A stretch of DNA of 31,337 nt, taken from positions 1-31,337 of the IMG/VR virus record IMGVR_UViG_3300031601_001447, one strand, 5' to 3'. Made by a program: the position numbers and the translations under genes. The DNA comes from a virus. Position 1 is the stretch's first letter, and each line of letters starts with the position of its first letter. Below are positions 7,809 to 15,055 of the stretch, piece by piece. The notes beneath the pieces are model-generated. The model did no database searches, had not been told where the DNA came from, and saw only the letters and a list, made by a program, of their open reading frames with translations.

Positions 7809-8393
7809 TTACGCCCAAATGATATGACCAAGGGCCATGTCGTCCCAAATCGCATCGCCGTCCGTAACGTCACTTGACGCATTTTTGGACTCAAATGAAA
7901 TCGGAACAGCGGCAGCATCCTCAGCCTGTAAATCCATCTCCACGTTTGCTGACACTTGCGCTCTCGGGAAGATAATGGTCATGGTATTGGTCGCATTAGG
8001 ATAGGTGTATACCGCCTCCATCCGCACGTAATCAGGTGCAGAACGGCTACCTAACGTAACCTCACCAGAATGGGCAGTGTAACTATCCGCACTGGTGTCA
8101 GTACCATGAGCCAGAGCCATGTGCTCCGGAGTAATCTCTTTAAACGCACACTCCAGCATAGCTCCTTCCCTGATAGGCGTGGTGTAATCCTCAATCAGAG
8201 GAAATCCTGACTCCAGCTTGTACCAATCGGTATTCCCGGTGAATTTAGTATTCGCCAGTGCTCCAATCGAATCACTGGAAGACAGCTCAGCTCCGGGTTT
8301 AGTAATATTGTCAGACGAACTACCAACTCGTATTTGCGCTAATCCAAGCGCAATGGTACTCGTATCTGTTGCTACGGGACCTGATCTTGCCAT
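7809..8393 (-). CDS. Major tail (tube) protein
   Basis: This 194-residue protein polymerises into the tail tube. The sequence is Ser/Thr-rich and beta-strand-rich. Its C-terminal half, containing 'TMTIIFPRAQVSANVEMDLQ' and then 'PISFESKNASS', matches the usual tail-tube pattern of a long beta hairpin and closing strands. The position is standard: downstream of the terminator and upstream of the chaperone and tape measure. A strong Shine-Dalgarno (AAAGGAG) precedes the ATG. It is also the only gene flanked on both sides by non-coding gaps over 50 nt, one with a dyad and one with a hairpin. That fits separate control of an abundantly needed subunit. Confidence 0.88.
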   Translation of the reverse strand: MARSGPVATDTSTIALGLAQIRVGSSSDNITKPGAELSSSDSIGALANTKFTGNTDWYKLESGFPLIEDYTTPIREGAMLECAFKEITPEHMALAHGTDTSADSYTAHSGEVTLGSRSAPDYVRMEAVYTYPNATNTMTIIFPRAQVSANVEMDLQAEDAAAVPISFESKNASSDVTDGDAIWDDMALGHIIWA

Positions 8394-8497
8394 AGTAAAA
8401 CTCCTTTCTGTGAATGTTCACAATGTTAAATTTATAAGTCGGAGTTCTCGGATAAACCGATTGAGGTAAGATTCAGAATAGAACTGATTGAAGTGTT
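8394..8497 (-). promoter_or_regulatory. Intergenic leader upstream of tail tube gene
   Basis: This 104-nt gap is the longest non-coding stretch in the window. It ends in the strong tail-tube ribosome site. It contains a perfect TGTGAA-TG-TTCACA dyad at 8409-8422 and a weak 4-bp stem (TCGG/CCGA) near 8450. A TATAAA lies on the minus strand, but no convincing -35 is spaced correctly from it. A dedicated promoter or an RNA leader are both possible, and neither is shown. Confidence 0.4.
8409..8422. repeat. Perfect 14-bp dyad TGTGAATGTTCACA
   Basis: The arms TGTGAA and TTCACA are perfectly complementary around a 2-bp centre. The spacing is too short for an RNA hairpin and fits a DNA-binding dimer better. 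It lies a few nucleotides upstream of the tail-tube Shine-Dalgarno. It superficially resembles CRP or LexA half-sites but fits neither consensus fully. No second copy was noticed in the window. Confidence 0.5.
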
Positions 8498-8728
8498 TTA
8501 AGCAGCATCTCTATTTTCCTTGAAAGGAAGATAGTTTAAAGTGTTGACATGCCCACAAGTTCTCCGTAGACATTTTATTTGAAGGTTTCCATGAATAAGA
8601 ATGTCAACCGGAGGCTTCCCCGGATCTTCAGGATTACGCCCAAAACAGAATCGCCACAATCCGTTCGGCAATCGCTCGATTAAACGCTTTCCACATTTCT
8701 CGCAAGTAACGAAAATCTTCTTATCCAT
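8498..8728 (-). CDS. Com-like small zinc-finger protein
   Basis: This 76-residue protein has two Cys pairs. 'CEKCGKRL' lies at about 9-16 and 'IKCLRRTCGHVN' at about 51-62, separated by a Gly/Pro-rich loop. The arrangement recalls the Com family of phage Mu, whose founding member is a zinc-binding translational activator of a DNA modification gene. The ATG is preceded by AAGG with 6-nt spacing, and 1 nt separates it from the upstream gene. It sits between the tail terminator and the tail tube. Whether it regulates translation here is unknown; the Cys pattern supports metal binding. Another small zinc ribbon is the alternative. Confidence 0.7.
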   Translation of the reverse strand: MDKKIFVTCEKCGKRLIERLPNGLWRFCFGRNPEDPGKPPVDILIHGNLQIKCLRRTCGHVNTLNYLPFKENRDAA

Positions 8729-8729
8729 A

Positions 8730-9200
8730 TTAAACCTTTGATGAAAACCTGAGTCTCGCTGTTAAGATTTTGTATTTCGTGCCATCATCCGCCTCAAACT
8801 GCTGGCTTTCAATAACGTCCTGAACAAGAAAGTAGCCTATACCTGTCCAGTTACCATCCGCTCGGCTCCGGTAAAACGTGATCCGGGCCATACCATCAGT
8901 CTGAGTATTGTCGGTTAAATATTTATAAACTTTGTCCCGAAGCTGGGCTAACTTAAACCCCTCACCATCTGCCCGGGTACAGCAATAGATATTGAGCATA
9001 TGAGACGACAACTCGCTGAGTTCCATACCACCGAAATTAATAGATACCCATCGATCCACGGATTTTGAGCGGACATCCGGAGTGCTGAGATATCGATCGA
9101 ATGTAACTTGAACGCCTTCGGCAGTATGGAGCGAATCGATGAAAAACTTTTTTATCGAATCGCGTATATTTGACTCCTTGGCCGTATTATCGAGGCTCAT
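8730..9200 (-). CDS. Tail terminator-like protein
   Basis: A 156-residue protein starting at the ATG at 9200, which has a strong GGAGGGATT ribosome site. A TTG further upstream (9218) would place that site inside the coding region, so the internal ATG is preferred. The alpha/beta layout resembles siphophage tail terminators of the lambda gpU type: an N-terminal helix 'SNIRDSIKKFFIDSLH', a central 'DRWVSINFGGM' strand and helix 'FKLAQLRDKVYKYL', and closing strands 'KYKILTARLRFSSK'. It follows the gp10-like gene and precedes the tail tube. The call is based on shape and order rather than a diagnostic motif. Confidence 0.65.
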   Translation of the reverse strand: MSLDNTAKESNIRDSIKKFFIDSLHTAEGVQVTFDRYLSTPDVRSKSVDRWVSINFGGMELSELSSHMLNIYCCTRADGEGFKLAQLRDKVYKYLTDNTQTDGMARITFYRSRADGNWTGIGYFLVQDVIESQQFEADDGTKYKILTARLRFSSKV

Positions 9201-9224
9201 AATCCCTCCAGTTTGCAAAATTGC

Positions 9225-9410
9225 CTAAAGCCATCTGTCTTTAACCTCTGTTGATACGTTCGTGCAAGCCGTTCTATCCGACCCAATATCCAATCTATCC
9301 ACGTTAACTCTCAGGATTGAAAAATGTGTCTCCGATTCAAAATGGATAATCGCCCGGTAAATCACATCGTCCAGGGCTTCTTTATGCTGCATTACGCTTA
9401 AGTGGTCCAA
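9225..9410 (-). CDS. Small hypothetical protein
   Basis: This is a 61-residue ORF if started at the TTG at 9410, which has GAGG 6 nt upstream inside the previous gene. The alternative ATG at 9392 gives 55 residues but lacks a clear ribosome site. The sequence 'HKEALDDVIYRAIIHFESET' followed by 'HFSILRVNVDRLDI' looks like a helix then strands. No family is recognised. It lies between the neck and tail-terminator genes, so it may be an additional tail-completion factor. That it is a real gene rests on its fit in the tightly packed operon. Confidence 0.5.
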   Translation of the reverse strand: MDHLSVMQHKEALDDVIYRAIIHFESETHFSILRVNVDRLDIGSDRTACTNVSTEVKDRWL

Positions 9411-9603
9411 CTTCTTCCTCGACCTCAGATAGAAACTTGAAAAACAGTTTTAAAAACCCGGATGCCTCTACCATGTCTGGCTCTTTCTTTCCGTCATAAT
9501 CAATCTTAACTTTATCTAATGCTTTCAATAGCATTTTGACTTCCCTGATACTCAGATCAATAGTTACGTGGATATCTTTTGGTTCTATGTTAAGAATCTG
9601 CAT
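9382..9603 (-). CDS. Small hypothetical protein, Lys/Glu-rich
   Basis: A 73-residue protein with a beta-like start ('MQILNIEPKDIHVTIDLSI') and a predominantly helical remainder ('VKMLLKALDKVKIDYDG' and 'GFLKLFFKFLSEVEEEVG'). Its ATG overlaps the end of the preceding 48-residue ORF by 14 nt. GAGCGAG upstream may serve as the ribosome site. No domain is recognised. The placement suggests a phage-specific accessory protein rather than a core structural subunit. Confidence 0.55.
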   Translation of the reverse strand: MQILNIEPKDIHVTIDLSIREVKMLLKALDKVKIDYDGKKEPDMVEASGFLKLFFKFLSEVEEEVGPLKRNAA

Positions 9604-9736
9604 GGTCTCGCTCTAAAAAATCAATAAAATCATCAAGACAATCTGTGTGGTATACTAAGCCATCGGTCCTCTCCCAATTGTTCCACTCCTCATAACGCTC
9701 AATAGCTTTTTTTAGCCATAAGATATAATCTTCCAT
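9590..9736 (-). CDS. 48-residue acidic micro-protein
   Basis: This short ORF fills what would otherwise be a 132-nt gap. It begins at 9736 in a TAATG overlap with the stop of the gp10-like gene. It reads 'MEDYILWLKKAIERYEEWNN' and continues to '...DFLERDHADS', ending at TAA 9592-9590 inside the next gene. It is acidic, rich in Trp and Tyr, and helix-forming. The coupled start and the exact fit between neighbours favour a real gene. No homologue is recognised. Confidence 0.6.
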   Translation of the reverse strand: MEDYILWLKKAIERYEEWNNWERTDGLVYHTDCLDDFIDFLERDHADS

Positions 9737-10257
9737 TACGCCCACGCCTTTCTCAATTCATTTAACGCTTCCTGCCCGCGCTTTGACCAGCCTGTACCGG
9801 CATACTCGCTGGAGGTCGGTCCAAACACCGGCCTTCGGGCTTCTTCAATGGACCCATACATGGCAATTGATTTTGAACCACCGCTCGGCCCTTTTGAACC
9901 CTTCCCAAACCATGATTTGCCCCCCTGATCCATCGCACCTATTGGAACCCCTCCGATATAGCCATTTCCATCAGGGGCCTTAAAAGCAGACAGGCTACTT
10001 ACCAAATCCCCCCTTAATCGCCATGGGGACGGAAACCCCATCCAACTATATTTCATCTTCCATCTGGCATACCGTGGATTATACGATGGTTTTGGCGTCA
10101 TCTTTTTCATGATATTCTTCACAAGTAACTGATAATAATCAACCGCGCACCGCCGTTGCATCTCGTTCTGACCAAATGTCTTAACGCTCTGCTGGAGCTT
10201 TGTAAGCGCTCTCATGTATCGCTGGAGGTCAGCTTCTTTAAATTTGATTGTTATCAT
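9736..10257 (-). CDS. HK97 gp10-like neck/tail-completion protein
   Basis: A 173-residue basic protein. The N-terminal helix ('DLQRYMRALTKLQQSVK'), then 'WRLRGDLVSSLSAF' and the C-terminal 'RRPVFGPT...GWSKRGQEALNELRKAW', match the general scheme of HK97 gp10 tail-completion proteins. In that family an 'RPV' motif precedes a terminal helix. These proteins sit at the head-tail interface or cap the tail. The ATG overlaps the upstream gene by 20 nt with GGGTGGG before it. The glycine/serine-rich loop ('KSWFGKGSKGPSGGSKS') is unusually long. Confidence 0.7.
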   Translation of the reverse strand: MITIKFKEADLQRYMRALTKLQQSVKTFGQNEMQRRCAVDYYQLLVKNIMKKMTPKPSYNPRYARWKMKYSWMGFPSPWRLRGDLVSSLSAFKAPDGNGYIGGVPIGAMDQGGKSWFGKGSKGPSGGSKSIAMYGSIEEARRPVFGPTSSEYAGTGWSKRGQEALNELRKAWA

Positions 10258-10627
10258 AAACCCACCCGTTTAATACGGTTTCAAACATTAAATCGGCCTT
10301 AACGGGAACAAGGGAGTCTTCCCCCAATTGAACAGCACGTCGAAATAACCTGGGCGCCTTAAAGAATTTATCCTTTGACTGCTTTCCCAATACCAGGACA
10401 TCCACCTCACTTTGCTCAATAAAAACCTTCAACCCTTCCTTGAGCGGTTCGTCAATATATTCATCATCATAGATCACAGCATACCACTCGTTTTTCTTTT
10501 CTTTCTCATTAATGCTCTGGATGTTCGGCACGAAATGAATTTCATCGGCTAATCCCTCAAATGATTTTACCACCAACGCTGAATCCAATTTATCCGCCCT
10601 GCTTTGCACAACAAATAGCGTCAACAT
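10238..10627 (-). CDS. Conserved small protein, possible degenerate GT-A fold
   Basis: This is a 129-residue protein. It begins with an alternating beta-alpha pattern like the start of a GT-A glycosyltransferase ('MLTLFVVQSRADKLDSALVV', then 'ADEIHFVP'). It contains 'EWYAVIYDDEYID', with an acidic cluster where a DxD metal motif would lie. It lacks the rest of a transferase domain. Its position, directly after the glycan cassette and before the gp10-like gene, allows two readings: a cassette member or remnant, or a phage-specific structural-locus protein. GAGG lies 5 nt before the ATG. No enzymatic claim is made. Confidence 0.5.
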   Translation of the reverse strand: MLTLFVVQSRADKLDSALVVKSFEGLADEIHFVPNIQSINEKEKKNEWYAVIYDDEYIDEPLKEGLKVFIEQSEVDVLVLGKQSKDKFFKAPRLFRRAVQLGEDSLVPVKADLMFETVLNGWVYDNNQI

Positions 10628-10791
10628 ATATGCCTCGGATCGGGCGGCATAAAGGTAGTTGGCTTAATTTCCCATTCAATTCTCGTTACCTTTTCCATTG
10701 TCCGCCCGCAATTCTCACACCAATAATCATCAAGTTTGTCATCTTCAATTTCATTTTTGTAATGACATTTTGGACACACCCAGATCATCAT
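10621..10791 (-). CDS. 56-residue zinc-ribbon protein
   Basis: This short gene occupies the space between the radical SAM gene and the next ORF. The ATG at 10791 overlaps the radical SAM stop as ATGA, and a second ATG follows immediately. The protein begins 'MMIWVCPKCHYKNEIED' and continues 'DYWCENCGRTMEKV', giving a CPxC...CxNC zinc ribbon within 30 residues. A basic and Pro-rich tail ends at the TGA at 10623-10621, overlapping the downstream ATG by 7 nt. Its N-terminus resembles that of the other cassette zinc ribbon at 16395-16712 ('MIYWVCKQCGRSM'). Function is unknown; metal or nucleic-acid binding is plausible. Confidence 0.78.
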   Translation of the reverse strand: MMIWVCPKCHYKNEIEDDKLDDYWCENCGRTMEKVTRIEWEIKPTTFMPPDPRHIC

Positions 10792-11993
10792 CTCAAAAGC
10801 TCTCTCGGTTTATATTCAACTTCAAGCATTTCCCGCCACGCAACAATTTCCTCAGCATTCAATTCTTCTGTTTCGATATTCGCTTCATATTGCCCGGGCG
10901 TACCTTTATACCAACCTGGCTGGCCGTTATAGTTGAATTTGATTCCCCACTTGGTCGGATCAGCGAATATCCTTGACCCCGGCATCGGTTGAAAGATTGA
11001 AATATCGATATCATCCGGTTGTGCTTCTTCAATCCAATCTGCAGTCTCAACCACCGTTTCATTTGTTTCCCCGGGGAGTCCGACAATCAGGAACGCCTTC
11101 GCCCTGATTCCATGATTGTGAAGTTTCTCAACGGCCCGGGTGTTCATGATTCTGGTAGTTCCTTTCATGTTCTTTTTGAGGACTTCATCAGACCCGCTTT
11201 CAATGCCTATGCCAACTTCCACAACTCCGAGCTTACTGAGTAATTCACACGTTTCATTATCAATCAGGTTACTCCTTCCAAGGCACCGAAATAGATATTT
11301 CCCGCCAATCTTATCAACTATCTTGCCTAATCGCTTTTTGCTGGCAATAAACACGTCGTCAAAAATCATAAACGCTTCGTATCCATATCTCTCATGGATA
11401 TGCTCTATTTCATCTACTGTTCTCTCTGCTGACTGCATTTGGAAGTTGCTGTCAATCTTACCACAGAATGAGCAGTGATATGGGCACCCCCGGGTAGTCA
11501 TAATGGGCGTAGAGGGAACACCATCGATCTCATAGTGATAATCGCGTATCGGCAATACATCCCGGTCAGGGAAAGGAATATCGTTAATATCTATTTGTAG
11601 CGGTACGTTGAAATTCGTTCCCAATATCTGAGACAAAAATAACATCAGTCCTGTCTCACCCTGCCCTCGCACTACATGAGTGAATCCATGTCCGAGACAC
11701 TCCTGAGATTTATGCGTAGCGTGAGCCCCTCCAGCAATAACTTTTTTACCCATGTGATTAAATTTCTTTGCCAACTTAAATGCTTCTGCCCTTTGTGGCG
11801 TAGTGAGTGAAATCCCAACAACATCAGATTCTACCATGTCTGGTGTATGGCCAAGTCCCATGTCAAGGCACTGAACATTTAAGCCGAATCTTTTTAAGAA
11901 CGCTGATAGATATAGAATTCCCAGGGGCGGAAATACCGCCTGGTCTAACAGGAACTTGGAACTTGGAAATATTAATGTGATATCAGGTTTCAT
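10788..11993 (-). CDS. B12-binding-type radical SAM protein
   Basis: A 401-residue protein starting at the ATG at 11993, which has GGAG 8 nt upstream and overlaps the methyltransferase stop as ATGA. Residues 1-125 resemble a cobalamin-binding N-terminal domain: 'PPLGILYLSAFLKR' early, 'DVVGISLTT' near 57, 'KKVIAGGAHAT' near 83, 'VVRGQGE' near 107. The radical SAM cluster motif CxxxCxxC is C170, C174, C177 within 'TTRGCPYHCSFCG'. Later motifs 'EVGIGIESGSDEVLKK' and 'LIVGLPGETNETV' are typical of the superfamily. Such proteins methylate, epimerise or rearrange unreactive carbons in natural-product and lipid pathways. The substrate here is unknown; a sugar or lipid-linked glycan is inferred from context. 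Confidence 0.88.
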   Translation of the reverse strand: MKPDITLIFPSSKFLLDQAVFPPLGILYLSAFLKRFGLNVQCLDMGLGHTPDMVESDVVGISLTTPQRAEAFKLAKKFNHMGKKVIAGGAHATHKSQECLGHGFTHVVRGQGETGLMLFLSQILGTNFNVPLQIDINDIPFPDRDVLPIRDYHYEIDGVPSTPIMTTRGCPYHCSFCGKIDSNFQMQSAERTVDEIEHIHERYGYEAFMIFDDVFIASKKRLGKIVDKIGGKYLFRCLGRSNLIDNETCELLSKLGVVEVGIGIESGSDEVLKKNMKGTTRIMNTRAVEKLHNHGIRAKAFLIVGLPGETNETVVETADWIEEAQPDDIDISIFQPMPGSRIFADPTKWGIKFNYNGQPGWYKGTPGQYEANIETEELNAEEIVAWREMLEVEYKPRELLR

Positions 11994-12529
11994 TTTGCCA
12001 TCTCCTGGCGTACCCAAACCATCATTCCAAGCGATCCCTCGATGCCAGTAAATAACTCATCCACCGCTTGCTTAACCCCATAAACACCTTCAGGGTAATA
12101 ATCATGAAAGAACATTAGTCCGCCGGGACGTAATAATTTCAAGCTGTTTTCTGCATCAGTCTTCACTGCTTCGTAAGTATGTAAACCATCGATAAACACT
12201 AAATCAAATGTTTCCTTTATCTTTGGAACGGCCAACCCTGACCGATTGATGATAATGTGAATATTTTTATATCCATTGATGTTCTTAAGAAATCCATTGA
12301 GAGACGTAAACACATCGCTTTGATCTTGCGTAGGCGGCAACCCTTTAAAGGTGTCTACTGCATAAACCTTCTCAGCGGTCTCAGCCATGGCGATGGTGGA
12401 CCTTCCGAACCAGCTTCCGATCTCCAGACACACCTTGCCTTTGGCGTGGTCTTGAAGTATCTGGCACTCTTCAAAGGTCACATGACCGTCTTTAACCTGC
12501 TGATATGTTAGACGCTGTACTTTTTCCAT
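11990..12529 (-). CDS. Class I SAM methyltransferase (Methyltransf_24-like)
   Basis: A 179-residue protein with the glycine-rich SAM-binding motif 'CLEIGSWFGRST' (34-45). The motif 'FIDGLHTYEAVKTD' (112-125), then 'LLRPGGLMFFHDY', is characteristic of small CmcI/TylF-like and Methyltransf_24-like enzymes that often act on sugars or polyketides. The catalytic substrate is not evident. The start overlaps the upstream GT8-like gene by 22 nt, and the ribosome site is weak (GGAG only 2 nt away). It lies immediately before a radical SAM gene and forms a coupled pair with it. Confidence 0.85.
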   Translation of the reverse strand: MEKVQRLTYQQVKDGHVTFEECQILQDHAKGKVCLEIGSWFGRSTIAMAETAEKVYAVDTFKGLPPTQDQSDVFTSLNGFLKNINGYKNIHIIINRSGLAVPKIKETFDLVFIDGLHTYEAVKTDAENSLKLLRPGGLMFFHDYYPEGVYGVKQAVDELFTGIEGSLGMMVWVRQEMAK

Positions 12530-13248
12530 AGCTCCAGGTACTCCGGTTTGATATGGCCTTCAAGCTCCGTGAGAGGCTTGTAAATGTAGTGAATTATTTC
12601 ATGGTCAAACATCTCAGCAACGCTCAACTGCGGAACGATCCTGTTGTAGCTCTGCGGAATCTCGTAAAGCTCATCCCCAAACAGCTTCGTAAAAAGGTGC
12701 ATGGGTTCCGCCGGCTTTGCCTGATCATGTTTTGCATCGAGTAACCATTTATAGGTCTCGGAATTCAGGTACTTCTTGCCAACAATGAATAACCCCCAGT
12801 TCCAATCTTTCCAACCTTTGGTCTGCTCTGTGGTTCCAATATCGCACTGGATGTTCAGGAGTCCGGATATGTCCTTCAAGCAGAGCATATCCACATCGAT
12901 GAATATCACCTTGTCGTATCCACGCAGATTAAAGACTTCCATTCGCCAGAAATAAGGATTGGATTTCGAAGAAATTACATATTTGGAAACATCTACAGTT
13001 CTAAATTCAACCGAGGGATACAGCTCTTTAAGCTGTTGTTTTTCTTTCCAACTCAGGGCAGTATCAAAAATCAAGCGGGACGGATAATCCTTTTCCTTTT
13101 TTTTGATTGCTGCCGTATCGTTAGTTCCGGTAAAACAAATAAACGGGATGTCTACGATCGAAGGACTGTTGCTTTTTATACTGTTCAGAAACGCCCTCAA
13201 GTATGGCAAAAAGCTCCTTGTTACCGTTGTTGCGAATGCTGTTTTCAT
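12508..13248 (-). CDS. GT8-like glycosyltransferase
   Basis: A 246-residue protein with features of retaining GT8 enzymes (glycogenin, LPS galactosyltransferases). 'YDKVIFIDVDMLCLKDI' gives the metal-binding DxD at 118-120, the segment 'WNWGLFIVGK' (149-158) matches the acceptor-side loop, and a late 'HYIYKPL' replaces the usual HxxGxxKPW. It transfers a sugar from a nucleotide donor in the cytoplasm. GGAGG lies before the ATG, which overlaps the methyltransferase stop as ATGA. The imperfect C-terminal motif makes the donor hard to predict. Confidence 0.8.
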   Translation of the reverse strand: MKTAFATTVTRSFLPYLRAFLNSIKSNSPSIVDIPFICFTGTNDTAAIKKKEKDYPSRLIFDTALSWKEKQQLKELYPSVEFRTVDVSKYVISSKSNPYFWRMEVFNLRGYDKVIFIDVDMLCLKDISGLLNIQCDIGTTEQTKGWKDWNWGLFIVGKKYLNSETYKWLLDAKHDQAKPAEPMHLFTKLFGDELYEIPQSYNRIVPQLSVAEMFDHEIIHYIYKPLTELEGHIKPEYLELWKKYSV

Positions 13249-13982
13249 AATCCACCCTCCAATTCTTTTCGATAAAATTCAATGGCCTCTTGCGGATCAG
13301 GGAAACCGATATCCGTGTCATTCACAATGCGAACCGTAATATCTTCTTTCCACATAAACCCCAATTGCCCCCAGTCTAATGGTTCATAGTGCTTGAGCTT
13401 ATCCTCAAAATTAAAGACCATCATTTCAATGGCACTTACTTTCGGAAATGCCCACAACACTTTATCCTTAACGGTGAAAATCCATCTATGAGGGAATGCC
13501 CCCCTGAAGTGACCAATCAACCCGCATCGCTCCAAACCCTCGTCTGATATCTGCCGCCCGCGTCCTAATTCAAACATCTTGTTGGGGATAGCAATATATC
13601 CCTCATTAGCCACTAAAGGTAGCCTTTCAAGAAATCGTTGCGGATTTGCCAAATGCTCAAGCATATGTGTGCAAATCACGAAATCATATTTTCCGTTTTT
13701 GGCTACCTCTTGTCTCAGGTAAGACCACGTTAAATCATCCTCGCAATCATTTTGAATTATTTGCGAGTCCCATATCTCAGGATACGGCTTATACATTCCC
13801 GGATATCGCTTTTCCCAATCAGCAGGTGTTACCAGGTCCACATAGGTTGTTACGAACTTTGAGGCCCACGGTCTATGGACACCACCAATGTCAAGGCACC
13901 TGTGATAGCCCTGGGCTTCCAGGTACTCTAAGATACGTTTATCGCCCATTGGCTGGGTTTCTATTTGAGCATCATAAATCAA
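13245..13982 (-). CDS. Class I SAM methyltransferase (TTG start)
   Basis: A 245-residue methyltransferase. 'RCLDIGGVHRPW' (28-39) is the SAM-binding loop and 'DFVICTHMLEHL' (100-111) is the motif-IV strand of Methyltransf_11-like enzymes. The start codon is TTG at 13982, which overlaps the preceding GT4 stop as TTGA and has GGAGG 7 nt upstream. No ATG with a comparable ribosome site exists before the SAM motif. It probably O-methylates a sugar or acts as part of a glycan-capping step; the substrate is unknown. Confidence 0.8.
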   Translation of the reverse strand: MIYDAQIETQPMGDKRILEYLEAQGYHRCLDIGGVHRPWASKFVTTYVDLVTPADWEKRYPGMYKPYPEIWDSQIIQNDCEDDLTWSYLRQEVAKNGKYDFVICTHMLEHLANPQRFLERLPLVANEGYIAIPNKMFELGRGRQISDEGLERCGLIGHFRGAFPHRWIFTVKDKVLWAFPKVSAIEMMVFNFEDKLKHYEPLDWGQLGFMWKEDITVRIVNDTDIGFPDPQEAIEFYRKELEGGL

Positions 13983-15055
13983 AACGGCACCTCCACGGTT
14001 CCAAACCGTTCACCCGCGGCCACTCTTTCAAATAACCATTCGTACCGCCTGGCCATTAAATCCGCCGTGAATCGCTTTTCAAACTGTTCCCGGCAGTCAA
14101 TCGGATCGATCTCGTGAATACGATTAATTAACGGGACGCCCACGCTGAGAATTTCAGACAGGTTATTGGAATCGTAATAATTCAGGATAAATCCGTGCTT
14201 GCCGTGTTCGATAATTTTGTCCACGACGATTGAACAATCCTGATTAATCCGGTTCATTCCAACAACTGGGGTTCCCATGGCAAGGCTTTCGGCAAGGACA
14301 ATCCCGAAATGTTCCTTCCAGGTATTGTCATTACTGTAAATCAAACACTTGGCTTTGCTCATAATTTCGTATTTCATGGCATCGTCTACGCCGCGCACCC
14401 AAAAGATATTCTTATTGTCAATATGTGGCGCCACTTCATTCCAAAACGTCCCGGTATTATATGGCGGCCCCATAATGACCAGCTTAATCCCGGCAGCTCT
14501 TGCAAGCTCAATTCCCAGGTGAGGCGCCTTCCCACCTTCCAGCTTTCCGATCCAGCAGGCGTAATCTTCCTTGTCCGGTTGGAATTGGTATAGGTTTTTC
14601 GGCAACCCGTAATGAATCATAGTGGTCTCAATGTTCTGATCAACAAAATCGTTCTGAAGTACCTGAGAGTATGTCACTACATTGAACGGTTTTTTCTTCA
14701 ATTGCCACCAACTATGACACCAAACATTCCAAACCAATTCTACATAAGGGAACCGTTCCATCACTTCCGGGTCCCAGCCTTCACCAAAATATCCGCAAAA
14801 ATAAATATCAGGGCTCAGAGCGGTCCTGGCTATATATTCTTTCACTGCTTCATAATGAGTATCACGTTCGTTCGTGAGCGCACCTACTGGCACATAATCC
14901 GTGGCTGCAGGGACATCCGTGCCTTCCCGGGCAAAGAGATAGACTTCGTGGCCGAGCTTAATTAACTCTTGAGTAAGGTAGCCTAAAATACGTTCGCCCC
15001 CGTATGCGTGACCCTTGCCGAATGGAAACGAATTGCCTGTTAGAATAATTTTCAT
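13979..15055 (-). CDS. GT4 glycosyltransferase (GT-B fold)
   Basis: A 358-residue protein. The N-terminal half has a glycine-rich acceptor-side loop ('FPFGKGHAYGGERI', about 10-23), and the second half has the GT4 signature 'EHFGIVLAESLAMGTPVVG' (248-266) with the E-x7-E pair. Length is normal for the family. AAGGAG lies 5 nt before the ATG, and the start overlaps the previous gene as ATGA. It likely extends an oligosaccharide using an NDP-sugar at the cytoplasmic face. A C-terminal tail of about 20 residues after the last helix is not characteristic. Confidence 0.9.
   Translation of the reverse strand: MKIILTGNSFPFGKGHAYGGERILGYLTQELIKLGHEVYLFAREGTDVPAATDYVPVGALTNERDTHYEAVKEYIARTALSPDIYFCGYFGEGWDPEVMERFPYVELVWNVWCHSWWQLKKKPFNVVTYSQVLQNDFVDQNIETTMIHYGLPKNLYQFQPDKEDYACWIGKLEGGKAPHLGIELARAAGIKLVIMGPPYNTGTFWNEVAPHIDNKNIFWVRGVDDAMKYEIMSKAKCLIYSNDNTWKEHFGIVLAESLAMGTPVVGMNRINQDCSIVVDKIIEHGKHGFILNYYDSNNLSEILSVGVPLINRIHEIDPIDCREQFEKRFTADLMARRYEWLFERVAAGERFGTVEVPF

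Noticed and set aside
8394-8497. Sigma-70-type promoter before the tail tube gene
   Set aside because: A TATAAA is present but no reasonable -35 element is correctly spaced. The evidence was too weak to annotate a promoter.
12257-12511. Plus-strand ORF opposite the methyltransferase gene
   Set aside because: It is antisense to a methyltransferase with clear catalytic motifs and has no support of its own.
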